Positions 42,848 to 53,120 of a stretch of DNA of 64,000 nt are shown here, one piece after another. The stretch is from assembly GCA_029783825.1 (NCBI GenBank), contig JAREIK010012389.1:1-64000 (forward strand), in the 5' to 3' direction. A program made the position numbers and the translations under genes. Below the pieces are notes generated by a model, which ran no database searches, had not been told where the DNA came from, and worked only from the letters and a program-made list of their open reading frames with translations. Origin of the DNA: Sapria himalayana (lineage: Eukaryota > Streptophyta > Magnoliopsida > Malpighiales > Rafflesiaceae). Each line of letters opens with the position of its first letter. Positions within the stretch are counted from its first letter, which is position 1.

Positions 42848-43460
42848 TATATAACTATATGTTTAATTATATATAACTATTAATAACTATATATATTATA
42901 TGTAAAATAATATATATCTATAAATAATTGTATCTTACTATATGTATAGCTTTAAAAGTTTTATGCATAATTATATTTAAATATTAAATTTACAGCTTAT
43001 ATTTAATATATATTTGTATATAGTAGTATATAAAAAAGTATTTTACTATATCTATACGTATACATTACTATATTTATAAATATATAAAATTAAATGGACA
43101 AATATATAAACTTACATGTATAAATATACGTTTAACTATATGTGTAACTATATGTATAACCACATGTAACAATATTTATAATTATATGTATAACAACATA
43201 TAACATTATGTTAAACTATATGTGTATAACTATATATAAATATTTGTATAACTAAATAAATGTCTATATAATTATATATAACTATATTTGCAACTATATT
43301 TACATATATGTATTCATATAATTAAATCAAAATATTTCTTTTTAATGTTGTATTTATTTATGTATAACTACTTATAACTACTTGTATGAATATATCTATA
43401 TATAACTATATGTTAATTATATATAACTATTTGTAACGACTAATAAATTTTTGGTTACAG
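41542..43460 (+). other. Long AT-rich first intron of the CACTA gene
   Basis: About 1.9 kb, extremely AT-rich and without coding potential. It runs from GTAAGT at 41542 to an acceptor TTGGTTACAG ending at 43460. It contains a TA tract (42813-42840) and an internal duplication (42638-42885 and 43214-43435). Confidence 0.55.
42638..43435. repeat. Direct duplication inside the AT-rich intron, offset about 577 bp
   Basis: About 220-250 bp starting near 42638 recur near 43214. AAATATTTGTATAA is at 42661 and 43238. Shared landmarks are AAATGTCTATATAATTATAT, CATATAATTAAATCAAAATA and ACTTATAACTACTTGTATGA. The copies differ mainly by point changes and by the TA expansion at 42813-42840, which is only in the first. 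Confidence 0.85.
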
Positions 43461-43585
43461 GACGAAGTTAGAGCCGTCTGGTTCCATTTCTAAGGTTCTG
43501 AGGACAATTTTCAGAAAGTCCTTTAAACCTAATAGACATAATTGGAAGTCACTCACACATAGAGATAAATTGATGATTTAGAAAT

Positions 43586-43597
43586 AATTTAAGGTAA
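43586..43597. repeat. Retroposon target-site duplication, 5' copy, containing splice donor
   Basis: AATTTAAGGTAA is identical to 44457-44468. It spans the exon-intron border AAG|GTAA of the CACTA gene (border at 43593/43594). Confidence 0.88.
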
Positions 43598-44088
43598 TTC
43601 ATGTAAAGAAGCAATAGTAGAGTAAATGAAGATCAAAGTTTAAAAAGCATGGAGGGAGGCAGCCAAGCAGGGAACTCTTACAGCTTAAGATAGGGTTCAG
43701 AAATTGCTAGAAATATTCTGAAGATCAACAAAAGGATACATTTATGATACAACCATGGAGTCTGCTGCTGAATTTTCTAGTTTTTCTGGTTGAAATTTCC
43801 AGAAATTGATGGTAAATGGGTTTTCATCTTATATGGATATGATGCCCTTGATTTTATGCAGGCTGGAATGTTTGTAGGTTAAGTAGTAAAGTTAAGAGCT
43901 GCTGATTACCAAGCACATCTGGCAGAATATTTATAGATACAAAGCAGAATTTAAAAGATGCAATGCTGATATTCAAGGCGGGATACTCTAAAAAAGCGAT
44001 AGCATTCTAGCATCTCTCAAAGAGCAACATTACAAGAAGAATTCCAGGATATATTAGATTTCCAACTGAATTTAATAGAAGCAAAGCA

Positions 44089-44136
44089 GAATTTCAACAT
44101 GAATTTCAACATGAATTTCAACATGAATTTCAACAT
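44089..44136 (+). repeat. 12-bp minisatellite, four exact copies
   Basis: GAATTTCAACAT is repeated four times without change inside the nested retroposon. A related GCAGAATTT word occurs upstream near 43942, which may be the source of the unit. Confidence 0.97.
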
Positions 44137-44355
44137 GAAGAATCAAAGGTCTCACCTTACAAGACATGGAAGAGACATGGACTCTTGAAAAAGACTGCAT
44201 TAATCATTACTATACGAATAAAGATTCAGCCATGGTATCATTAGAAAGAATTAACTTCTCAAAGCTTAAAGGAAGAACTCAAGAACCTCAAAAGCATTTC
44301 TCTTTAAATTTATACACTTAGTTTGATGTAAATGTTAAATATTTTCTTAAATATT

Positions 44356-44442
44356 GGGTGTAATAAGGATAAGGGTAGATGTTAGTTTGTAAAAATTGTA
44401 TTCCTCCGCCAAAAGAGAGGGTTATAACTAATAAATAACACT
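44356..44442 (+). other. LINE-like 3' tail of the nested retroposon
   Basis: It aligns to 28142-28227. The small stem is CCTC (44403-44406) with GAGG (44417-44420) around the same loop CGCCAAAAGA. Compared with the LINE, the closing pair changes from T-G wobble to C-G, so pairing is kept. Confidence 0.75.
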
Positions 44443-44456
44443 TAAAAAAAAGAAAG

Positions 44457-44468
44457 AATTTAAGGTAA
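44457..44468. repeat. Retroposon target-site duplication, 3' copy, with second splice donor
   Basis: AATTTAAGGTAA, the same 12 bases as 43586-43597. The donor AAG|GTAA is therefore present again at 44464/44465, followed by the rest of the original intron to an acceptor TTGCAG ending at 44547. Confidence 0.88.
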
Positions 44469-45674
44469 ATATTACTACATAAAAACTTTTTAATTCTTTT
44501 ATTTATTCTTTTGTTCACTGATTAAAAATTTTTATTTATAATTGCAGAAAGTTTACAGGTGGACACAGCCAAATGGGGTGGTCAAAATTGTATTCTACAA
44601 TTATGATATCAGTCGGTATAAAGACACCGTATATGAGATCAAAGATAAATAGTTGAAGAAGAAAGAAAAAGATTCGAGTGTCCCAGATCATGTTTTCCAG
44701 GAGTGGCGGAGTAGATGGGAAGATCTGGATTATAAAAAAATTAATGATAAACAGAGCGGCAATCATCGCTCAAAGCAGGCTAGAGAGGGTAGTGGCATGT
44801 CTACACACACGTTTGGATCTTGCTCTATGTGTGAGCACAAACGAGCATTGGTATTATTTCTAATTTATACTTTTTATGTTTATTATTTTGTGAAATGTGT
44901 TCAATTATGCCTAAATTTCATTTCTCATTAAGAATTTTTTTTCAATAGAATTAACGTGTGCATTGTGTGTAATTATAGACATGTAAGGTGGGTGAGAAGT
45001 CTAGTGCTCATCGCTTATTCAATTACATGCACACGAAGGCTCATGATAATCAGACATTCGTTGATCAGAAATCTCGTGCAGCAAATATAAGTTTCATTAA
45101 AAAAATTAGCTTTTCTTTTTTTGTTTGAATATAAATTGAAATACTTTTCATACATTTTTATTTGGCGAAATATAATGAAATATTAGCTGCTGTGACTCAA
45201 GCGTATTCCCAGTCTACTTCGGGTTAATGTGATGGTGCAATAAGTAGTTCTAATTCATCAGCTCTACCAATTGATACCAATTAGATTTGGTATGTGGCTA
45301 TTGATGACAAGGAGAAGATGCCCATCTATGATGTCAGTTCATCGACATCATAATTCTACTCGCATAGATGACTAGATTATGAAGCTAAATTTTCAAGTCT
45401 ACTTTCGAATTTGTTCTCGACTATAGAGGAATTTCAGGACGTGATGTGAAATGCAATACAGTATCAGTTGGCTGATACCAAGCGATGCATGATCGACTAT
45501 AAAATTGATAGGGATGAGTTCTGTTTGCGTTTTGACTGGCTTATAAAGAAGTTTCAGAAAGGAGGACTATGGTTCAACCCTGATGATCTACCTTGGATTG
45601 TTTGGCGTAATGCTCTAGCTTCAGCATCTACTCCATCACATACAAAACACCTGCAACAACTGCATCAGGTCTAG

Positions 45675-45985
45675 CAGTAACAGACAGCTCTACCCCAGTT
45701 CCTAACATCTCACAGTGTGGACCAGATACGTCGCAGCATAATGATTATGAAACTAGGTTGGATGATTGAGTGTATTACATACAATTTTTTTTTCAATGCC
45801 TTAAACTTTGATTTTGTATTTCATTTTGTATTTTTCTCTTGATGTATTTAATATATATATGTAGCATATATAGTTGTTTGCTGGAGTTAATTTGATTTTT
45901 TTTGTTGTATTTGCATATGTTTTTATAGTAACTGCATCAAAATTAGTAGGTAATTGAATTTTTTTTTATGTGAACTAGAAAAAAA
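45675..45985 (+). other. 3' part of the CACTA gene region, no recognisable content
   Basis: Downstream of the exon 4 frame the sequence becomes T-rich and AT-rich. I see no domain, no open frame of note and no clear poly(A) signal. It probably holds the end of the transcript. Confidence 0.5.
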
Positions 45986-46705
45986 AATTTGGTCAATAAT
46001 TACCGATCGAATTGAGACCAAAAACTAACCAAAGTTTTTTATATCAATGGTTGGTAATACTTTTGGAAATCAATAACCAACCAATGATTTTAAAAAATTT
46101 TGTCGGTTTTTGGGTCGCACTTTTTTTAGTTATTACCGAACATTTTGTGACCATTCACCCACCTAATGCTTTTGGTCAGAAAATGGTTTGAATATAGTCG
46201 AAAATTGTTTGTCGGCAAAGTCTATAAATTGTTGGTAATTACCAACCATTTAGAGACCATTTACTGACCTAATTGTTTTGGATGGAAATGGTCGAAATAT
46301 CGTTAGATTTTGTTTGACGGTAAATGATCTGTAGTTAGTCGATAATTACCGACATTTTAGAGACCACTTACCAACCAACTGCTTTGGTCAGAAAATGATA
46401 AGAATTTAGTCGGTAATTGTTTGTCGGTGAATGTTCTATAAATAGTCGTTAATTACTGACTATTTGGAGACCAATATACCGACCTAATATTTTGGTAGGT
46501 AAATCATAGGAATATAGTCGGTAATTGTTTGACAGTAGAGGGTCAATAAATGGTCGGTAATTTATAGACCGCTGATTTTTTGTCGGTAAAATAATTAGCC
46601 ACGTGAAAAAGTGTGACTTAATATTTCGATCAGTAATTGGTCGCTATTTTGTTTATCGACCAAAAACACCCAATTAATGACCTAATAATTGGTCGACAAT
46701 TCAGT
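45985..46705. repeat. CACTA right subterminal repeat array
   Basis: Roughly a dozen degenerate GTCGGTAATT/ACCGAC motifs occur over ~0.7 kb, many in the form TACCGACC...TGGTCGGTAA. They mirror the left array. Confidence 0.85.
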
Positions 46706-46719
46706 GAATTTTAGTATTG
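46706..46719 (-). repeat. CACTA terminal inverted repeat, right
   Basis: GAATTTTAGTATTG; its complement CAATACTAAAATTC pairs with the left terminus. Position 3 is A instead of C, so this end is no longer a canonical CACTA end. Confidence 0.85.
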
Positions 46720-46722
46720 GAT
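46720..46722. repeat. CACTA target-site duplication GAT, right
   Basis: GAT directly follows the right terminus, matching 40552-40554; GATA repeats resume here. Confidence 0.85.
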
Positions 46723-47004
46723 AGATGGAGATATTGACAAATTGACAGAAAGATAGATAGACAGACCGCCTGATGGTCAAAAGCCATATGGACAGATACA
46801 CAGATAAAAATATAGACATATAAACTATAGACAGATAGGTTGATAGGCAAATAGATAGACAAATAGATAGATTGATAAATAGATAGATAGATAGATAAAC
46901 AGATAGAGAGATAGAAAGAGAGAAAGAAAGAAGAAGATAGATAGATAAATAGATAAAAGAAAGAAAGATAGATAGCTAGATAAAAGATAGATAGATAGAT
47001 ATAG

Positions 47005-47320
47005 ATCGATGGATAGACATATTGACAAAAAGACACATAAACAGATAGAGAGATAGCCAGATATCCATATAGATAGATAACATATAGACTGATAGACATA
47101 TAGACATCTAAACATATAGGTAGATATGCAGATAGATAGATAGATAGATAAATACATAGATATATAGATCGATAGATAGACATATTGACAAAAAGACACA
47201 TAGACAAATACACAAATAGCCAGATAGCCAGATATCCATATAGATAGATAAACATATAGACTGATAGACATATAGACATATAAACATATAGGTAGATATG
47301 CAGATAGATAGATAGTTAGA
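47005..47320. repeat. Tandem duplication of about 163-172 bp
   Basis: GACATATTGACAAAAAGACA is at 47016 and 47179 (offset 163). GGTAGATATGCAGATAG is at 47119 and 47291 (offset 172). Between them both copies hold CCAGATATCCATATAGATAG and CATATAGACTGATAGACATA. The second copy has a small extra AGCCAGAT unit. Confidence 0.88.
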
Positions 47321-48108
47321 TGGAAAGATAGATCGATAAAAAGTCAGAAAGATAGATAGATAGACAATAGAAAGATATATAGATGGATAGATTAGATAAA
47401 TAGATAGAAAGATAGATAGAAAGATATATAAAATAGGCAAATAGACAGATGAAAAGAGAGAGAAATAGACATATAGATATATAGAAAAAAGATAAACAGA
47501 TATATAAATAGACAAATAGACAGATAGATAGAAAGGAAGATATACAAAAAAATAGTTAGCTTGATAGCCAGATTTCCATATGGATAGATGCAGAGATAGA
47601 CAAATTGACATATAGACTTATATATTGATAGGCAGATAGATAGATAGATATATACACAAATAGACAGATAGATAGATAGACAGATAAATAGATAGATAGA
47701 TATACAGAAAGATAGATAGACAGATTGTCCAGATTGATATATATACAGATAGATAGATAGAATGATAGGAAAGATAGGATTGATAAAGTGATTGACAAAT
47801 AGATAGATAGATAGACAGATAGACAGACATATTGATAGACAGACAAATAGAAAGATAACAATATATAGATAGATAGATTGACAAATAGATAGATAGATTG
47901 ACAAATAGATAGATAGATAGACAGATAAATATATAGACAGATAGATAGATAGATAAATAACTAGATAGAATGATAGTTAGATAGATAGGATGGATAGTTT
48001 ATATAGATAGACATATAGACATATACGTAGATAAAAATAAATAGATATACATATTGACAGAAGACAGAAGACAGATAGGCATATAGATAGATAGAAAGAT
48101 AGACATAC

Positions 48109-48143
<35 letters not shown>

Positions 48144-48553
48144 AAAGATAATTAGACAGATCGATTGATAGATAGACAAAAGATAGATAGATAGATCGAT
48201 AGTCAAATAGATAGATAGAAAGATAGATAGATAGATTTTTAGATATATAGAGATATATATATATATTATATCTATATAAATAGATAGATAGACAGATAGA
48301 TAGATAGACAAATATCAAAATAGCCATATAAGCAGAAAATATATAGACATATAAATAGATAGATAGACGGATAGCTAGATAGTCATATTATAGATAGATG
48401 ACAGATAGAAAGATAGATAGATGATAGATAGATAGATGATAGATAAGTATATAGATTGATAGATAGTATATAGATAGATTTATAGATACATAGCGATCAA
48501 TCTATATAGATATATAGAGGATGATAGATAAGCTAGATAGATAGTAGATAGAT

Positions 48554-48555
<2 letters not shown>

Positions 48556-48593
<38 letters not shown>
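48556..48593. repeat. TA dinucleotide tract
   Basis: About 38 bp of TA repeat. Confidence 0.95.
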
Positions 48594-48595
<2 letters not shown>

Positions 48596-49739
48596 ATAGA
48601 AATAATAACAGAAAGATAATAGAAAGATAGACAGATAGATATACAGATAAAATGATAGAAAGATAAGCAGATAAAGGATAGACATAGAGAAAGATTATTT
48701 AGAGAGATGAATAGATAGACAGAATAGATTGATAGACATATAGATAGATATACAAATAGACAATAGATTAATAAATATATAAACCAATAAACAAATAGAC
48801 AGATAGACCATATGGATAGATAGACAGATAGTGCATATAGATAGAGAGACATATTAGATATATGATAGATAGACCATATAGACAGATAATCGATAAAAAG
48901 AGAGACAGATATATAGATAGACATATAGACAGATAGATAGACTAAAATAGATATAGACATATAGACTTATAGAAAGATATATAGATATATAGACAGATAG
49001 ATAGACAAATAGATAGATAGTCAAATAGATAGATAGACATATAGATAGAAGATAGACCAATAGATAGATAGATAGGTCAGATAGAATAGAAGATACACAG
49101 ATAGACAAATCAATATATTGATATAGATCGATTAATAAACGAGAGATAGATAGTTAAATAGTCAGATAAATATTTAGAAAGAAAGATAGATAGCTGGATA
49201 TCCAAATAGCCAAATATGTAGATAAACAGATAGACAAATAGATAAGTAGATAGATAGATAGGTAGATAGATATATAGTAGAAAGGTAAGTATATAGATAG
49301 GTAGATAGATAGACTCACCGATCGACAGACGGATAGATACATAGATAGATATTCAAATAAATAAATTGGTAGAAAAGATAGATATGCAGATATAAACATA
49401 GAAATAAAAATAGATAGATGATAGATAGATAGACAGATAGATAGATAGATAGACAGATAGATAGACATATATACTATATAAATAGACAGATAGATAGATA
49501 GATAGATAGATAAATAAATAGATAGATAGACAAATAGACAAGTAGATTAATAGATAGACAAATAGATAGATAAATAGTTAGACAGACAAATAGATAGATA
49601 GATAAATAGACTGATAGACAAATAGACCAATAGATAGATAGATAGATAGATATAGAGATAGATAAATAGATAGATAGATAAATAGATAGATAGATAGATA
49701 AATAGACAGATATACAGATAGATAGATAAATAGATAGAT

Positions 49740-52721
49740 AGACAGATTGACACATATATATTTAGACCATATAGAAAGAAAGAAAGTTAGTTAGATGGAT
49801 ATATTGAGAGATAAATATATTGACAAATAGACAGATAGTCAGATAGATAAATAGATAGAAATATAGACAGATATATAGATAGATAGACATATAGACAAAT
49901 AAACAAATAGATAGATATATAGATAGATAGATGGATATTTATATAGATAGATATACAGATAGATTGATAAATATATCAATAGATAGATAGATATATAGAT
50001 TGATAAGAAGATAGATAGACAGATAGACATATATACAGATAAAGAGATAGGAAAGATAGATAGATAGACAAATAGAAATTTAGATAGATTGACAGAAAGA
50101 CATATAGACATAGAATGATATACAGAAAGATAGATTAACAGATCTTCAGATAGATAGATAAAAAGACTAATAAATAGATAGATAGATAGGTAGATAGCTA
50201 GATTCATAGATAGACATATATACATATATATAGATAGAGAGAGAGAGAGATAGAAAGATAATAGATCGATAGTAGTCAGATCGATAGATATAAAGATAGA
50301 TATATATATCGATTGATAGATTGATAGATAGTCATATTGACATATAGACTGATAGAAAGAAAGATTGATAGATAGATATATAGATAGATAGACTAATAGA
50401 TAAAAAGATAGATAGGTAGATAGCCAGATAGTTAGATAGACAAATAAAAAGATAGGATAGATAGATAAATAAAAAGACAAAAAAATAGGCAGATAGACAT
50501 ATAGATAGGTAGATAGATATATAAAAGACAGATAGACAAATAGTTAAATAAATATATATACAGATAGATGAATAGACAGATAGACAAATAAAAAGAAAGA
50601 TAGATAGACATATAGAAAGATATACAGATAGACATATAGATAAATAGATAGACAGATAGATAAATAGATAGATATACATATAGACATATAGATATATAGA
50701 CTGATAGATAGATAGATACATAGATAGATAGATATACATAAGATAGATAGATAGATAAATAAATAGATTGACATATAGATAGATAGATTGATTGACAAAT
50801 AGATAGATGGACAAAAGAAAGATAGACCGAGACACAAATAGATAGATTTATAGATAGACAACAGATTGATAGATAGACAGATAGACAGGTAGACTGATAG
50901 ATAGATTGATAGAAAATAGATAGATAGATAGACAAATAGATAGATAGTCAAATAGATAGATAGAAAGATAGACAGATAGACAAATAGTCCAATCGATAGA
51001 TAGATAGATAGTTAGACATATAGAATTGTTAATAGATACATAAATAGATAGATATATAGATAGATAGGTATATATATATCTCTACACATAAATAGATATA
51101 TATTTAGATGATATAAATAGATTGACAGATAGATATATATATATTTAGACCATATTGATATATAGACAGATAGACAGATACACAGATAGAAAGATGGACA
51201 TATAGATAGATAGACAGATAGATATATATGTAGATAGATAAATCGATAGATAGACAGATATATTGATAGATGGATAGAATGATAGATAGATAGATATATA
51301 AACATATAGACAGACAGACAGATAGATAGATAGACTAATAAAGAGATAGAAAAATAGATAGATAGAAAGACAATATAGATTGATAGATTGATTGATAAAA
51401 AGAAATATAGACAAATAGAATGATAGTCAGATATATGGATAGATAGATAGATAGATAAGCAAAGAAATTGATATATAGATAGATAAATAGACAAATATAT
51501 AGATAGATATACATATAGATTGATAGATAGATTGAAGATTGACATATAGACAGATAAGAAGATAGATAGATAGATAGATAGACAGATAGACATATAGATA
51601 GATAAAGAGATAGAAAGATAGATAGACATATAGACATTTAGACAGATTGACAGAAAGATATATAGACATATAATATGATATACAGAAAGGCTAATTGACA
51701 GATCTACATATAGATAGATAAAAAGAATAATAAATAGATAGATATGTAGATAGGTAGCTAGATTCACAGATGGACATATATACATATATATAGATAGATA
51801 GATTGTCAGATAGAAAGGTAATAGAGCGATAGTAGTCAAATAGATAGATATAAAGATAGACAGATAGACAGATTGATAGATTGTCAGAATGGCATATAGA
51901 CTGATAGACAGAAAGATAGATAAACAGATCGACTGTTATATAGAAAGATAAATAGGTAGATAGATAGATAGATAGACAAATAGAAAGATAGATAGACAAA
52001 TAGATAAATAGAAATACATATGGAAAATTAGGCACATAGACAGATAGATAGAGATATAAAAGATAGATTGATAGATAGTCAAATAAATAGATATACAGAT
52101 AGATGAATTGACGGATAGACAAAATCGAAAGAAAGATAGACAAATAGAAAGATATACAGATAAACATATAGACAATAGATAGATAGATATTTAGATAGAT
52201 ATACAGATAGACAAATAGATAGATAGATATATAGATAGATAGATAGATAGACACATAGACAAATAGATATATAGATAGATAGATATACAGAAAATAGATA
52301 GATGGATAGATATATAGATAGATAGACAAACAAATATATAGATTGATAGATAAATAGCCAGATAGATAGAAAGAAAAATAGATAATTAGACAAAATAAAG
52401 AAAGAAAGAAAGGTAGATAGATAGACTGATAGACAGATAGATAGATATATATATATATACAGACACACAGACAGACAGAGAGATAGACAAATAGATAGAT
52501 AGACAGATATATAGATAGACAGATAGATAGATAGTCAAATAGATAGATAGACAGATTGACTAATAGATATATAGACAAATAGTCCAATAGACTGACAGAC
52601 AGATAGATAGATAGATCGACATATAGAATGTATAATAGATACACAAATAGACAGATAAACAAGTAGACAAACAAATAGATATATAGATAGATCGATCGAT
52701 AGATAGATATATATTTAGAAC

Positions 52722-52754
<33 letters not shown>

Positions 52755-53120
52755 TATATATATATATATATATATATGACCATATTGATAGACAGATAGA
52801 TAGATACATAGATAGAAAGATAGATAGATAGACTGATAAAGATACAGATAGATAGATAGATAGACGCATAGACATATAGACAGATAGAAAGAGAGATAGA
52901 TAGATAAATAAATAGATAGACCATTAAAGAGATAGAAAATTAGATAGATAGATAGATAGACATATAGATAGTTTGATTTATTGATAAAAAAGACATATAG
53001 ACAATTATAATGATAGACATATAGACATATTGACATTTACACAGACAGACAGATAGACTAATAAACAAATATGCAAATAGGTAGATAGCCAGATTCACAG
53101 ATAGACATATAAAATTTATA
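49740..53120. repeat. Higher-order repeat, unit about 1.3-1.6 kb, up to three copies
   Basis: ATATTTAGACCATAT-like words occur with TTTAGA at 49761, 51144 and 52714 (intervals 1383 and 1570). GTAGATAGCTAGATTCA-like words occur with the GC at 50197, 51757 and 53097 (intervals 1560 and 1340). A stretch around 50161-50300 aligns to 51721-51860 at an exact 1560-bp offset, including a CGATAGTAGTCA word. Confidence 0.78.

Larger units (their letters stand above)
43598..44456 (+). mobile_element. Non-autonomous retroposon with LINE-derived 3' tail
   Basis: This 859-bp insertion has a perfect 12-bp target-site duplication and an A-rich end (44443-44456). Its last ~87 bp (44356-44442) match the LINE tail at 28142-28227 with about five substitutions and one short indel. 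The upstream ~760 bp show no resemblance to the LINE here and have no long open frame. It looks like a non-autonomous element that uses the LINE machinery through the shared tail. Alternatives are a LINE subfamily with a different 3' untranslated region, truncated before its coding part, or a transcript fused to a LINE end. It also holds a 12-bp minisatellite. Confidence 0.8.
43461..45674 (+). pseudogene. TNPA-like CACTA gene (Transposase_24 domain), decayed, four exons
   Basis: Four exons can be joined in phase: 43461-43593, 44548-44850, 44979-45086 and about 45165-45674. Exon 1 reads SISKVLRTIFRKSFKP and NWKSLTHRDKLMI, then stops at 43579 and 43585. Exon 2 continues KVYRWTQPNG, has a stop at 44650, then gives FQEWRSRWEDLDYKKI, QSGNHRSKQAREGSGM and STHTFGSCSMCEHKRA. 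Exon 3 gives HRLFNYMHTKAHDNQTFVDQ. This order (W-x4-DY, N-R-x-KQ, HT-GS-S-EH, HT-K, TFVD) is that of plant Transposase_24 proteins, the TNPA-like DNA-binding partner in CACTA elements. Exon 4 is open apart from five stops (45225, 45282, and near 45351, 45369 and 45447) and looks helical and charged. The third donor reads ATAAGT instead of GTAAGT, and no AG is visible at the fourth acceptor. A retroposon sits in the first of these introns. Confidence 0.82.
40555..46719 (+). mobile_element. CACTA (En/Spm) DNA transposon, 6165 bp, defective
   Basis: The element starts CACTACTAAAAATT and ends GAATTTTAGTATTG. The reverse complement of the end, CAATACTAAAATTC, matches the start at 10 of the first 11 positions. 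The termini are flanked by GAT on both sides. Inside lie subterminal arrays of ACCGACCA/TGGTCGGT, a probable leader exon, a long AT-rich intron and a decayed Transposase_24-like gene on the + strand. No Transposase_21 (TNPD-type, DDE catalytic) gene can be found, so the element could not have moved without help in its present form. An 859-bp retroposon is nested in it. It splits block II from block III of the array. Confidence 0.93.

Noticed and set aside
44536..44766. 76-codon minus-strand frame in the CACTA element
   Set aside because: It is antisense to the Transposase_24-like exon and has no resemblance of its own.
44678..44863. 61-codon + strand frame overlapping the Transposase_24-like exon
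   Set aside because: It is the wrong frame. The frame starting at 44653 carries the domain motifs and joins the neighbouring exons in phase.
40555..46719. Mutator-type or hAT element as an alternative identity for the 6.2-kb insertion
   Set aside because: The CACTA start, 3-bp duplication, subterminal array and Transposase_24 motifs fit CACTA. There is no 8-11-bp duplication and no long terminal inverted repeat.
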